From an uncultured Oscillospiraceae bacterium (GTDB lineage Bacteria; Bacillota; Clostridia; Oscillospirales; Acutalibacteraceae), in NCBI GenBank assembly GCA_905192745.1, contig CAJJLZ010000009.1:11693-75692 (forward strand): DNA of 64,000 nt, read 5' to 3'. Below the pieces are notes generated by a model, which saw only the letters and a list, made by a program, of their open reading frames with translations, had not been told where the DNA came from and ran no database searches. A program made the position numbers and the translations under genes. This document shows, piece by piece, positions 16,833 to 26,059 of this stretch; position 1 is the stretch's first letter, and the number at the start of each line of letters is the position of its first letter.

Positions 16833-17447
16833 GTGGAGGATGACGCGGTATTCCGCCGGAGACGGAGACGCCGGGGGACGATCATCGCGGCGGCGGTGTC
16901 CGCCGGTTTGCTGGCAGCCCTCTTTTTTCTGTACGGCCTGTTGCTGACGACCGAAACGGTCAACGGCTGGCACGGGCTGTGCATGGGCGCTGAGCTGACC
17001 CTGACAGGAAAGCCGTTCGTCAAAATGTCGGACGAGCCGCTGCGGTATTTTACCCGCTGCGGCGACATCGAGGCGCTGGGGAAGATCGACGGCGTGATTC
17101 GGATGGGTAGGGAGCATCACGGTTATCTGTACCGGGATGGGCAGATGTATTATTGCAGTGGAGGGGCTTTCACGTCGCATTTCTGGATATGGACGCTGAA
17201 GCCCGAAGAAAAGGGGCCGGAGATTATGGTGCTTGAATTTGTCCGCCGCTATATTGAAGAAAACCGGGAAGCGGAAAGGTTTGTCGAAATTACCGACCGG
17301 CTGGCCGACTGGAATCTGGATGACGACGACCTCGCGTCTCTGGCGGCGCTGCTGGAGGAGCACTTCGGGGTGGAGCTGCCGGAGGACGAGATTGCCGGCT
17401 GGGATACGGTAGAGGATATCGTCGTCAGCGTGGGGGACCGGCTGTAG
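16833..17447 (+). CDS. Membrane-anchored protein with C-terminal ACP-like domain lacking the carrier serine
   Basis: A 204-residue protein with GTG start and AAAGGAGG 8 bases upstream. Seven consecutive Arg (residues 8-14) precede one transmembrane helix (about 15-38), predicting the rest outside the membrane. Residues about 40-140 match nothing I know. Residues about 150-204 resemble acyl carrier protein helices II-III: 'LLEEHFGVELPEDEI' aligns with the ACP 'ALEEEFDTEIPDEEA', and 'DTVEDIVVSV' with its last helix. The phosphopantetheine site (Asp-Ser-Leu in ACP) reads Asp-Asp-Asp here; Asp164 stands at the serine, so it could not carry an acyl chain. It occupies the usual acpP slot between plsX and rnc. 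Function unknown; a divergent ex-acpP or a chance look-alike are both possible. Confidence 0.65.
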   Translation: MEDDAVFRRRRRRRGTIIAAAVSAGLLAALFFLYGLLLTTETVNGWHGLCMGAELTLTGKPFVKMSDEPLRYFTRCGDIEALGKIDGVIRMGREHHGYLYRDGQMYYCSGGAFTSHFWIWTLKPEEKGPEIMVLEFVRRYIEENREAERFVEITDRLADWNLDDDDLASLAALLEEHFGVELPEDEIAGWDTVEDIVVSVGDRL

Positions 17448-17496
17448 ACCGGTTCGGCTGGCTGCGGCCGAAACAGGGCGAAAGGATGATCGGAAC

Positions 17497-18195
17497 ATGG
17501 AAACGGCGGAAAACTATACGCTGCTGATGGACAGGCTGGGATATACCTTTCGGGATCCCCGTCTGCTGAAAAACGCGCTGACCCACTCTTCCTTTGCCAA
17601 CGAGAGAAAGTCGGGGTATAAAAGCAACGAACGGCTGGAATTTCTGGGGGATTCGGTGCTCGGGATGGTGACGGCGGTCTACCTTTTTCATAAGGAGAAC
17701 GGGCCGGAGGGGGAGCTGACCAAGCTCCGCGCCGCGCTGGTGTGCGAAAAGGCGCTGTGCTCCTATTCCCGGGAGCTGGAGCTGGGCCGGTATCTTCTGC
17801 TCGGCCGGGGGGAGGCCCGCACCGGGGGGGCGGAACGCCCCTCCATTCTGGCGGATGCGTTTGAGGCGGTCACGGCGGCCATTTATCTCGACGGCGGAAT
17901 GGAAGCGGCAAGGGCGTTCCTGCTGCCTTTCCTGAAAAAGGAGATTTCCAATCACCGCCGCCTGCATTTCAAGGATTATAAGACCACCCTTCAGGAGATC
18001 ATCCAGCAGAATCCCGAGGAGCAGCTGGATTATGTCCTGACGGGTGAGAGCGGGCCGGATCACGACAAGACCTTCCGGGTGGAGGTTCATCTCAACTCCA
18101 ACGTCATCGGGGAGGGCCGGGGACGCAGCAAAAAGGAAGCCGAGCAGCAGGCGGCGCGCGAGGCTCTCAAGCTGATGGGCTACGGCGACCGATAG
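17497..18195 (+). CDS. rnc: Ribonuclease III
   Basis: Cuts double-stranded RNA in rRNA processing and mRNA decay. The 232-residue protein has the catalytic signature NERLEFLGDSVLGMV, a second acidic cluster 'ADAFEAVTAAIYLDGG', and a C-terminal double-stranded-RNA-binding domain ('DYKTTLQEIIQQNPEEQLDY', 'GEGRGRSKKEAEQQAAREAL'). AAAGGATG lies before the ATG. It follows the ACP-like gene as rnc normally follows acpP. Confidence 0.98.
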   Translation: METAENYTLLMDRLGYTFRDPRLLKNALTHSSFANERKSGYKSNERLEFLGDSVLGMVTAVYLFHKENGPEGELTKLRAALVCEKALCSYSRELELGRYLLLGRGEARTGGAERPSILADAFEAVTAAIYLDGGMEAARAFLLPFLKKEISNHRRLHFKDYKTTLQEIIQQNPEEQLDYVLTGESGPDHDKTFRVEVHLNSNVIGEGRGRSKKEAEQQAAREALKLMGYGDR

Positions 18196-18219
18196 GGCGG
18201 AGCAGAGGGGGGTGCGGCA

Positions 18220-18795
18220 ATGCGGCTGGAAACGGAACGGCTGTTTCTCCGGCGGTTTCGGACGGAGGACTGGCCCGATCTTTACCGCTATCTGTCGGAC
18301 GAAGCGGTGGTGCGGTACGAACCGTATGGAATCTACACCGAAAAGGAATGCCGGCGGGAAGCCGCGGCGCGGGCGCGGGACGAGTGCTTTATTGCCGTCT
18401 GCCTGAAGGGGGACGGCGGCCCGATGATCGGGAACCTGTATTTTGCCCCGCGGGAATACGATTCGTATGAGTTGGGCTTTGTGTTTGCCTCCCGTTTTCA
18501 GCGGCAGGGCTATGCGGAGGAAAGCGCCCGCGCGCTGATGGCGGACGCGTTCCGGAACCGGGGAATCCGGCGGATCGTGGCCCGGTGCGACCCGGAGAAC
18601 ACCGCCTCCTGGCGGCTGTTGGAGCGGTTGGGAATGCGGCGGGAAGGCTGTCTGCGCCGGAATATCTGGTTTAAAACGGACCGCGAGGGACGGCCTCTTT
18701 GGCTGGATACCTACGAATACGCTCTTCTGCAGGAAGAGTACGGCGGGATGGATATGGGAAAGGGCAGGACGGAAATTGCGGAACAAAGACGGTAA
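18220..18795 (+). CDS. GNAT-family N-acetyltransferase (RimJ/RimL type)
   Basis: A 191-residue protein starting 'MRLETERLFLRRFRTEDWPD', the typical RimJ/RimL-like opening, with the acetyl-CoA-binding region 'FVFASRFQRQGYAEESARAL' and 'GIRRIVARCDPENTASWRLL'. Such proteins acetylate protein N-termini, small amines or drugs; the substrate cannot be predicted. A GAGGGGGG ribosome site precedes the ATG 25 bases after rnc, and its end overlaps the start of the LrgA gene by 20 bases. Confidence 0.88.
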   Translation: MRLETERLFLRRFRTEDWPDLYRYLSDEAVVRYEPYGIYTEKECRREAAARARDECFIAVCLKGDGGPMIGNLYFAPREYDSYELGFVFASRFQRQGYAEESARALMADAFRNRGIRRIVARCDPENTASWRLLERLGMRREGCLRRNIWFKTDREGRPLWLDTYEYALLQEEYGGMDMGKGRTEIAEQRR

Positions 18796-19333
18796 AAACA
18801 GCGATAAGAGACAGGAAACCGGCCCGGCGGACGAAACGGCTGTCCCGCCGGACAAACCGGAACCGGCGGTTCCGGACGGGGAAAAAAGCTGGAAGGTGCT
18901 TGGACAGGTCGGCGTGGTGTTCGGCGTCTGTCTGGTGGGCGAAGGGATCGCGGCGGTGCTGCCGGTTCCGTTTCCGGCCAGCGTGGTCAGTATGGTGCTG
19001 CTGTTCCTTCTGCTCCTGACAAAGGTAATCCGGCCCTGCCGGCTGAAGGAGAAGGCTGGCTTCCTGATGGAGAATATGGCGATTTTCTTTGTCCCTGCCG
19101 GGGTGGGGATCATGACCCATTTCGACGCAATCCGGGACAGTCTGCTGCCGCTGCTGGCGGTCTGCGTCCTTACTACGGTGATTACCTTTGCCGCGGCGGC
19201 CTTTACCGTGCGGGGGGTGGTCGCCCTCCAGAATCGGGTGCGCGCCCGCCGGGCTGGATGCGGGGACGCCGGGACCGGAAGGACGGAAGAAAAGATCGAC
19301 GGGAGGGGGAATCACGATGGACCAGATGATTAA
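18776..19333 (+). CDS. lrgA: CidA/LrgA-family membrane protein
   Basis: A 185-residue protein with a hydrophilic N-terminal stretch (about 40 residues) and four predicted membrane helices containing 'LVGEGIAAVLPVPFPASVVSM' in shorter form and 'FFVPAGVGIMTHFDAIRDS', typical of the holin-like LrgA/CidA family linked to murein hydrolase control and to pyruvate/organic-acid transport with LrgB. The start is a TTG inside the preceding acetyltransferase gene, supported only by an AGGACGG site; no better start exists before the first helix. It overlaps lrgB by 17 bases, so the two are translationally coupled. Confidence 0.85.
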   Translation: MRNKDGKNSDKRQETGPADETAVPPDKPEPAVPDGEKSWKVLGQVGVVFGVCLVGEGIAAVLPVPFPASVVSMVLLFLLLLTKVIRPCRLKEKAGFLMENMAIFFVPAGVGIMTHFDAIRDSLLPLLAVCVLTTVITFAAAAFTVRGVVALQNRVRARRAGCGDAGTGRTEEKIDGRGNHDGPDD

Positions 19334-20009
19334 AGCCGTCACCTCATCCCCTTTGTTCGGCATTGTGCTCTGTATCGCCGCCTTTGAACTGGGGGTGTGG
19401 CTTCAGAAAAAGCTGAAAACCCCGTTATGCCATCCTCTGCTGATCGCGGTGGCGCTGATTATCGCGGTGCTGAACGTGTTCCATATTTCCTTTGAGGATT
19501 TCAACGAGGGCGGCCGGCTGGTTTCCCTCTTCCTCGCGCCCGCGACAGCGGTGCTGGCCCTGTCCGTTTACAGTCAGCTTGCCGTGCTGAAAAAGCATTT
19601 TCTGCCCATTCTGGCCGGCTGTCTGGCGGGCGCTCTTGCTTCAATGGCAAGCGCGGTCGGGCTTTGCCGGCTGTTCGGGCTTGACGACGTGCTGGCAATG
19701 TCCATGCTTCCCAAATCGGTAACTACCCCCATCGCCATGGGCGTGTCGGAGGCGCACGGAGGCATTGTGCCGGTCACCGTGGCGGCGGTGATCGTGACCG
19801 GCGTGCTGGGGGCGGTAGCCGCTCCGGCGCTGATCCGCCTTTTTCGGGTGAAGGATCCGGTGGAGGCCGGGGTGGCAATCGGCGCCTGCAGTCATGCCGT
19901 CGGCACCACCAAGGCCATCGAGCTGGGGGAAATTCAGGGGGCGATGAGCAGCATTGCCATCGGCGTGTCCGGGCTTATTACCGTGCTGATCTCCCTTTTC
20001 CTGCCGTAA
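19317..20009 (+). CDS. lrgB: LrgB-family membrane protein
   Basis: A 230-residue integral membrane protein with the LrgB signatures 'LAPATAVLALSVYSQ', 'SMLPKSVTTPIAMGVSE' and 'GACSHAVGTTKAIELGEIQG'. It works with LrgA at the membrane. GGGAGGGGGA precedes the ATG at 19317, within the end of lrgA. The following 740 bases hold no gene. Confidence 0.93.
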   Translation: MDQMIKAVTSSPLFGIVLCIAAFELGVWLQKKLKTPLCHPLLIAVALIIAVLNVFHISFEDFNEGGRLVSLFLAPATAVLALSVYSQLAVLKKHFLPILAGCLAGALASMASAVGLCRLFGLDDVLAMSMLPKSVTTPIAMGVSEAHGGIVPVTVAAVIVTGVLGAVAAPALIRLFRVKDPVEAGVAIGACSHAVGTTKAIELGEIQGAMSSIAIGVSGLITVLISLFLP

Positions 20010-20138
20010 GACGGCCGCGGAAAAGGCATAGAATGAGGAGAAGGCCTGACGAAGACGAACCGGCGGGGCGGACGGAAACCCGACAAAATCCCTGTAAAAT
20101 CGACGGAAAAATACGGGGGGCCCGGTAAAATCCGTGGA

Positions 20139-20190
20139 TATACGGTGAGTTTTCCACAAAATCGGCTTTCAGGTGGAAAAATGTGAAAAC
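20139..20190. repeat. 52-base direct repeat, copy A, with TTTTCCAC inverted arms
   Basis: Begins TATACGGTGAG and ends AATGTGAAAAC. Internal arms TTTTCCAC (20150-20157) and GTGGAAAA (20173-20180) can pair. Copy B, 142 bases downstream, differs at 3 of 52 positions. Confidence 0.9.
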
Positions 20191-20280
20191 GGTGGATAGG
20201 CGGAATATGCCTTTCGGCAGGACGCAGCCCGCCTGAAAAATGCACTGTCTCCGCCAAAGAAAACAACGGGAAATCGTAAA

Positions 20281-20332
20281 TATACGGTGAGTTTTCCACG
20301 AAATCGGCTTCCGGGTGGAAAAATGTGAAAAC
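20281..20332. repeat. 52-base direct repeat, copy B
   Basis: Same sequence as copy A except for three transitions. Arms TTTTCCAC (20292-20299) and GTGGAAAA (20315-20322) are preserved, so the changes fall outside the arms. Confidence 0.9.
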
Positions 20333-20751
20333 AGTGAAAAACACGAAAAGCGGAAAAACCGCTCGTTTTTAATAAAAGCAGACAGAGCAAAAGGAACCGA
20401 AGAAAAAGGCGAAAAGCCGTTGGATTTTGCCGGAATCCGGAAAGTTCCTTCGCTTTTTCGGCCGGGAGTCCGGACGAACGAGTCCGCCGCTTTCGTTGTC
20501 TTTTTTTGAAAAAGCAAAAGAACGCTTGGGTTTTTACGCCGTGATTTTCAGTTTTCCTTCCGTTATTCTGCTCTTCCCCTTTACCGATACGGAGGAACGC
20601 CGCCTGTTTGGAAGCGGAGCCGGCGATTCCGAAAGCTACGGAAGAAAAACGCGGCGTCGGTTGTATCATGACGCTTCGGTGATAACAGCCGGAAAGCATA
20701 AACCGGCAGGGCAGGACGGTCAGGACAAGACATAATTTTGGGAGGTACCCT

Positions 20752-23700
20752 ATGATTCTCAAATCTCTGGAGCTGCAGGGCTTCAAATCCTTTCCCGACA
20801 AGACGGTGCTGTCCTTCGGGCAGGGGATGACCGCGGTGGTCGGCCCCAACGGCAGCGGCAAGTCCAATATCAGCGACGCGATCCGCTGGGTGCTCGGCGA
20901 GCAGTCCACCAAAAGCCTGCGCGGCTCCAAGATGGAGGACGTAATCTTCAACGGTACGGCCGCCCGCCGGGGCGTGGGCTTTGCCGAGGTCTCGCTGATT
21001 ATCGACAATACCGCCCGCCGGCTGGATTACGACAGCGACGAGGTGAAGGTCACCCGCCGGTATTACCGGTCGGGGGAGAGCGAATATCTGCTCGGCGGGG
21101 CGACTGTCCGGCTGAAGGATATCCAGATGCTGTTCATGGATACCGGCCTTGGACGGGACGGCTACTCCATCGTCGGGCAGGGCCGGATCGGGGATATCGT
21201 CGCCTCCAAATCGGAGGACCGGCGGGAAATTTTCGAGGAGGCCGCAGGCATCGCCAAATACCGGTACCGGAAGAACGAGGCGGAGCGCCGTCTGGGCGCG
21301 GCGGAGGATAACCTTCTCCGTCTGCGGGATATTCTGCAGGAGCTGGAGGAACGGGTCGGCCCCCTTGCTCAGCAGGCGGAAAAGGCAAAAAAATTTCTCG
21401 AATACGCCGGGGAGAAAAAGGAACTCGAAATCGGCCTGTGGCTCCATACGCTGGAAGCCTCCCGCGAGGCGATGCGGGAGATGACCTCCAAGCTGGAGCT
21501 GGCCCGTACCCAGTACGACGGGGCGGGGGATGCGATCGACGAGCAGGAGGCCGAAATCGAGCGGATCGCGCTCGCGGCCCAGCAGATCGCCGTACAGATC
21601 GAGGAAGTGCGCCGCGGGGCGCAGGCTCTGGAAGAGGAAGCCGCGCGCTGCGACGGGGACGCGGCCGTGCTGCGGAACGACATCTTCCACAATACCGAAA
21701 ACATCGGCCGTATCCGGGGGGAAATCGAGCAGTCCCGGGCCGGGGGAGAGGAATTCGGGCAGGAAATCGACCGCCTGCTCGCTGAAGCGGAGGAGAAAAA
21801 GGCCGCCATTGCCGAGGCCGAAACCGAGCGGCTCGCCCTGAGCGAGGAGCTGGAGGGGCTGTCCCGTTCCAGCGACGAGGTGTCGGGGAAAATGGAGGCG
21901 CTGTCCCGGGAAGCCGCAGATATCGCGCTGAAAATCGCGGACATCCGGGTAAAAGGGGTGACAAGCGAATCCTCTTTACAGGAAATCACCCTCCGCTTGT
22001 CCCAACTGACGGCGGGCATCGCTCTGCGGAATCAGCAGAGCGCCGCCGCGAGAAAGGAGGCGGACGAATGCGCCGCCGCCCTCAGCGCCTGCGAGGAGAA
22101 GGTGGAAGGCCTCCAAAACGCTGTAAAGGGATATGAGCTGCGGTACCAGTCCCGCGCCAAGCGGCTGGACGCCGCCAAGCAGGAGGCCGACCAGCTCGGG
22201 CTGGACGCGGAGGAAAAGCGCCGCCGGGTCAAACTGCTGGAGGATCTGGAGCGGAACATGGAGGGCTTCGCTCACAGCGTCAAAATCATCATGAAGCAGG
22301 CGGAGCGGGGAGCGCTGCGGGGCGTCCGCGGTCCGGTTACCCGCCTGATCGAGACGGGGGCGGAGACCGCCCTTGCGGTGGAGACCGCTCTCGGCGCGGC
22401 AACCCAGAATATCGTCGTCGAGACCGAGGACAACGCTAAGCGGGCCATCGCCTACCTGAAGGAAAACAACGGCGGCCGGGCCACCTTCCTGCCCCTTTCA
22501 TCGGTGAAGGGAAGCCTGCTGTCCGAGCCGGGACTGGAAGCGGAGCCGGGCTTTGTCGGCATCGCCGCCTCCCTGGTGAAATACGATCCGGAATATGAAG
22601 GGATCGTGCGCTCCCTGCTCGGCCGTACCGCCGTGGCGGAGGACATGGACTACGCCGTGACCATCGCCCGAAAATACCGTTACCGCTTCCGGGTGGTCAC
22701 GCTGGACGGGCAGGTGGTGAACGCCGGCGGTTCGATGACCGGCGGCTCCAGCGTGAAAAACGCCGGCCTGCTCTCCCGCCGGAACGAGATTGAGCGGATC
22801 GCGGCGCAGGCCGCCGCCCTGCAGGAAAAGGCCGAACAGGCCCGGGCGGCGTGGAAGGCCGCCGGACAGGAAGCCGCCGCCGCCGAAGCCGCGCTGACCG
22901 GCACCCGCGGAGAGCTGGCTACCGCGCAGGAGGACCGCATCCGTCTGGAAGCGGAGCTCCGCCGCCTGACCGAGCAGGCCGAGGCGAACGAACGGGCGGT
23001 GAAGGAATTCGCCGACGAGATCAACACGCTGGGCGAACGGGCGGAGGAATGCAGGCGCCTCGCCGCCGAAGCGGAGGCGGAAGCCGCCCGCGCCGGGGAG
23101 GAAAAAGCGGCGGTGGAAGAACAGCTCGCCGCGCTGACCGGCGGCCGGCAGGAGTTGGCCGAGAGGCGGGAGGCACTTTCCGCCCGGGTGACCGAGACCA
23201 AGCTGCGGGCGGTGACGCTGAACAAGGAGATCGAAGCCGCCCACGCGGCGGCGGAGGCCCTGAAAGCCCGTCAGGCCGACGCGGCGGGACGGGAGGAAGC
23301 CCTTCTGGCCCAGATCGCGGAGCTGGAGCGGGCGAACGCCGCCGTCGAGGAACGGATCGCCGCTCTGGCCGAGGAGGCGGCGAACCGCCGCGCCCGGGCC
23401 GCCGACACTGCGAAAGAGGTGGAATCCCTGATCGCCCGCCGGTCGGAGGGGGAGCAGAAGCAGACCGAGCTTCGCCGCCTTGTCCGGGAAAAGACGGAGG
23501 AACGGGAGAACGCCGGACGGGAGGTCGCCCGTCTGGAGGAAAAGGCCGCCGCGCTGGAAAAGGAAAACGACGACGTGATCCGCCGGCTGTATGAGGAATA
23601 CGAGCTTACCCGCATGGAGGCGGAAAGCATCGCCCGCCCGATTGAGGACGCGGCCGCCGCCAACCGCCGCCTGAGCGAGCTGAAAGGCAAGATCCGCGCC

Positions 23701-24333
23701 CTCGGCAGTGTCAATGTAGACGCGATCGAGGAATATAAGGAAGTCAGCGAGCGGTACGAATTTCTCTCCGCCCAGGTGAAGGACGTGGAGGTTTCCCGCG
23801 ACGAGCTGCTCAAACTGATCGGCGAGCTGACCGTTCAGATGCGGGAAATCTTTCTGGAGCGCTTCAACCAGATCAATTATCATTACGGCATCGTTTTTTC
23901 CGAGCTGTTCGGAGGCGGCAAGGCCGAGCTGAAGCTGACCGACCCGGAGGATATCCTGCATTCCGGCATCGAAATGCATGTTCAGCCGCCGGGAAAGGTG
24001 ATTCTGAACATGGACGTGCTGTCGGGCGGCGAGAAGGCGCTGGCCGCCATCGCCCTGCTCTTCGCCATCCTGAAGGTCAGCCCGTCCCCCTTCTGCGTGC
24101 TGGACGAGATCGAAGCCGCGCTGGACGACGTGAACGTCGACCGGTACGCCTCGTATCTCCGGCGGATGTCGGATAAAACCCAGTTCATCGTCATCACCCA
24201 CCGCCGCGGCACCATGGAAGAAGCCGACGTCCTGTACGGCGTGACCATGCAGGAGCAGGGCGTTTCCAAGCTACTGGAGCTGCGGGCGAGCGAGGTGGAG
24301 GAGAAACTCGGTCTGTCCGCCGGCTCGATGTAG
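20752..24333 (+). CDS. smc: Chromosome segregation protein SMC
   Basis: The 1193-residue SMC ATPase organises and segregates the chromosome with ScpA/ScpB. Domains in order: N-terminal ATPase with Walker A 'GPNGSGKSNISDAIRW' (residues about 31-46); coiled coil rich in Glu/Ala/Arg; hinge at about 500-670 ('LETALGAATQNIVVETEDNA'-like segment and 'GSMTGGS'); second coiled coil; C-terminal ATPase with signature 'LSGGEKALAAIALLFAIL' and Walker B 'FCVLDEIEAALDD'. Length is normal. GGGAGGT lies before the ATG. Followed by ftsY, the standard Firmicutes order rnc-smc-ftsY. Confidence 0.98.
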   Translation: MILKSLELQGFKSFPDKTVLSFGQGMTAVVGPNGSGKSNISDAIRWVLGEQSTKSLRGSKMEDVIFNGTAARRGVGFAEVSLIIDNTARRLDYDSDEVKVTRRYYRSGESEYLLGGATVRLKDIQMLFMDTGLGRDGYSIVGQGRIGDIVASKSEDRREIFEEAAGIAKYRYRKNEAERRLGAAEDNLLRLRDILQELEERVGPLAQQAEKAKKFLEYAGEKKELEIGLWLHTLEASREAMREMTSKLELARTQYDGAGDAIDEQEAEIERIALAAQQIAVQIEEVRRGAQALEEEAARCDGDAAVLRNDIFHNTENIGRIRGEIEQSRAGGEEFGQEIDRLLAEAEEKKAAIAEAETERLALSEELEGLSRSSDEVSGKMEALSREAADIALKIADIRVKGVTSESSLQEITLRLSQLTAGIALRNQQSAAARKEADECAAALSACEEKVEGLQNAVKGYELRYQSRAKRLDAAKQEADQLGLDAEEKRRRVKLLEDLERNMEGFAHSVKIIMKQAERGALRGVRGPVTRLIETGAETALAVETALGAATQNIVVETEDNAKRAIAYLKENNGGRATFLPLSSVKGSLLSEPGLEAEPGFVGIAASLVKYDPEYEGIVRSLLGRTAVAEDMDYAVTIARKYRYRFRVVTLDGQVVNAGGSMTGGSSVKNAGLLSRRNEIERIAAQAAALQEKAEQARAAWKAAGQEAAAAEAALTGTRGELATAQEDRIRLEAELRRLTEQAEANERAVKEFADEINTLGERAEECRRLAAEAEAEAARAGEEKAAVEEQLAALTGGRQELAERREALSARVTETKLRAVTLNKEIEAAHAAAEALKARQADAAGREEALLAQIAELERANAAVEERIAALAEEAANRRARAADTAKEVESLIARRSEGEQKQTELRRLVREKTEERENAGREVARLEEKAAALEKENDDVIRRLYEEYELTRMEAESIARPIEDAAAANRRLSELKGKIRALGSVNVDAIEEYKEVSERYEFLSAQVKDVEVSRDELLKLIGELTVQMREIFLERFNQINYHYGIVFSELFGGGKAELKLTDPEDILHSGIEMHVQPPGKVILNMDVLSGGEKALAAIALLFAILKVSPSPFCVLDEIEAALDDVNVDRYASYLRRMSDKTQFIVITHRRGTMEEADVLYGVTMQEQGVSKLLELRASEVEEKLGLSAGSM

Positions 24334-24379
24334 AATGGGGAGAAGCATTCCGCCGGGGCTGGCGCCGGTTTTATAAGCG

Positions 24380-24388
24380 TGTTATAAT
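24380..24388 (+). promoter_or_regulatory. Extended -10 element, candidate ftsY promoter
   Basis: TGTTATAAT, a TGN-TATAAT extended -10, lies about 40 bases upstream of ftsY; no clear -35 is visible. Confidence 0.45.
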
Positions 24389-24427
24389 AGCAGCGGAAAA
24401 ACAAACGCAGCACAGGAGGATTCCGCC

Positions 24428-25336
24428 ATGGGCTTTTTTGAAAAAATCAGCGCGGGGCTGAAAAAGACCCGCGATTCCATTATGGGGTCGGTGACCTCGA
24501 TGCTCCGCTCCTTCACAAAAATCGACGAGGAGCTGTTCGAGGAGCTGGAGGAGATTTTGATTATGGCGGACGCGGGGGCCAATACCTCCGCCCGTATCTG
24601 CGGCGAGCTGCGGAAAAAGGTAAAGGAACGCGGCGTGACCGATCCGGAAGAAGTGCGCGGCCTGCTGAAGGAAACCGTGGCCGAGCTGCTGCGGGGCGGG
24701 CAGGAAATGCGGCTTTCCACCAAGCCCTCGGTTGTTCTGGTGATCGGGGTGAACGGGGTGGGGAAAACCACCACCATCGGCAAGCTCGCCGCCCGGTATA
24801 AGGCGGAGGGGAAGAAGGTTGTCCTCGCGGCGGCGGATACCTTCCGGGCCGCGGCGATCGAGCAGCTCGACATCTGGGCGGGCCGCGCCGGGGTGGATAT
24901 CGTCAAGCACGCGCAGGACGCCGATCCCGCCGCCGTGGTGTTCGACGCGGCGGCCGCCGCCAAGGCGCGGGGAGCGGATATCCTGATCTGCGACACCGCC
25001 GGCCGCCTGCATAATAAGAAAAATCTGATGGATGAGCTGAGCAAGATCGGCCGGGTGCTGGACCGGGAGCTTCCCGGCGCGGACAAGGAGGTCCTGCTGG
25101 TGCTGGACGCGACCACCGGCCAGAACGCGGTGAATCAGGCGCGGGAGTTCAAAAACGCGGCGGGCATCACCGGCATTGTGCTGACCAAGCTGGACGGCAC
25201 CGCCCGGGGCGGGGTGGTCCTCGCCATTCGGGAGGATCTCGACGTGCCGGTGAAATTTGTCGGTGTGGGCGAGGGGATCGACGATCTGCTGCCCTTCGAC
25301 CCGGACGTGTTTACCGACGGCCTGTTCAGTGAGTGA
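24428..25336 (+). CDS. ftsY: Signal recognition particle receptor FtsY
   Basis: GTPase that receives SRP-ribosome complexes at the membrane for co-translational insertion. The 302-residue protein consists of the N and G domains with almost no acidic A domain, usual for Firmicutes. Motifs: G1 'GVNGVGKTTTIGKLAARY', 'AADTFRAAAIEQL', G3 'DTAGRLHNKKNLMDEL', G4 'TKLDGTARGGVVL' and 'FVGVGEGIDDLLPF'. ACAGGAGG precedes the ATG. Confidence 0.98.
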   Translation: MGFFEKISAGLKKTRDSIMGSVTSMLRSFTKIDEELFEELEEILIMADAGANTSARICGELRKKVKERGVTDPEEVRGLLKETVAELLRGGQEMRLSTKPSVVLVIGVNGVGKTTTIGKLAARYKAEGKKVVLAAADTFRAAAIEQLDIWAGRAGVDIVKHAQDADPAAVVFDAAAAAKARGADILICDTAGRLHNKKNLMDELSKIGRVLDRELPGADKEVLLVLDATTGQNAVNQAREFKNAAGITGIVLTKLDGTARGGVVLAIREDLDVPVKFVGVGEGIDDLLPFDPDVFTDGLFSE

Positions 25337-25407
25337 GGCGGGGGAGGAAGATGGTCCCCGCCTGCGCGCCGCTTCCGGCAGCGAGAGACAGAAACGGAGG
25401 ATTCCCC

Positions 25408-26022
25408 ATGCGGATGATTATTGCGACCCACAATTATAAAAAACTGGCCGAGCTGTCCCGCATCCTCGGGCCGCTCGGCATCGACGCGGTGACCGACGCG
25501 GAAATCGGCGTAAAGCTGGACGAGGTGGAGGAAACCGGAACCACCTTTGAAGAAAACGCCTTTCTGAAAGCCGACGCGGCCTGCCGCCAGACCGGTCTGC
25601 CCTCCGTGGCGGACGATTCCGGTCTGATGGTGGACGCGCTGGGCGGCGCGCCCGGCGTGTATTCCGCCCGGTACGCCGGGGAGGGCGCGTCCGACGCCGA
25701 CCGCAACCGCAAGCTGCTTTCCGAGCTGGAGGGCCTTCCGGAGGAAGAGCGGGGCGCGCAGTTCGTCTCGGCCATCTGCTGCGTGTTCCCGAACGGGGAC
25801 CGGGTGGAAGCGCGGGGGGAATGCCCGGGCCGGATCGGGTTCCGTCCGGTCGGGGAAAACGGCTTCGGCTACGATCCGCTGTTCGTGGTGGAGGACGGAC
25901 GGTCCTATGCCGAGCTGTCCGACGGGGAGAAGGACGATATCAGCCACCGGGGCAACGCCCTGCGGCTGTTCGCCGTCCGGCTGGCGGAATACCTTCGCAC
26001 TCAAAAACCGGACGGCGAGTAA
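25408..26022 (+). CDS. rdgB: XTP/dITP diphosphatase (RdgB/HAM1 family)
   Basis: Hydrolyses non-canonical purine triphosphates (ITP, dITP, XTP) to keep them out of nucleic acids. The 204-residue frame starts MRMIIATHNYKKLAEL and has the family motifs 'TFEENAFLKADAACRQTGLP', 'VADDSGLMVDALGGAPGVYS', 'GFGYDPLFVV' and 'ISHRGNAL'. CGGAGG precedes the ATG at 25408; the frame is open upstream but the earlier part does not match the family. Confidence 0.97.
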   Translation: MRMIIATHNYKKLAELSRILGPLGIDAVTDAEIGVKLDEVEETGTTFEENAFLKADAACRQTGLPSVADDSGLMVDALGGAPGVYSARYAGEGASDADRNRKLLSELEGLPEEERGAQFVSAICCVFPNGDRVEARGECPGRIGFRPVGENGFGYDPLFVVEDGRSYAELSDGEKDDISHRGNALRLFAVRLAEYLRTQKPDGE

Positions 26023-26059
26023 GTCCGGCCTTTTTTGGCAAACATAAAGAAAAGATAGG

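Larger units (their letters stand above)
20010..20751. other. Gene-free region before smc with direct repeats
   Basis: 742 bases with no convincing gene; short open frames here lack coding character. It contains two 52-base direct repeats (20139-20190, 20281-20332; see those entries), a weak terminator-like hairpin AGCGG-N5-CCGCT followed by five T (20349-20370) that could end lrgB transcription, and the smc ribosome binding site GGGAGGT at about 20741. No tRNA or known riboswitch was recognised. Confidence 0.6.

Noticed and set aside
20315..20509. Small 64-codon gene in the gap before smc
   Set aside because: No ribosome site, overlaps the direct repeat, and Lys/Glu-rich composition follows the local A-rich DNA.
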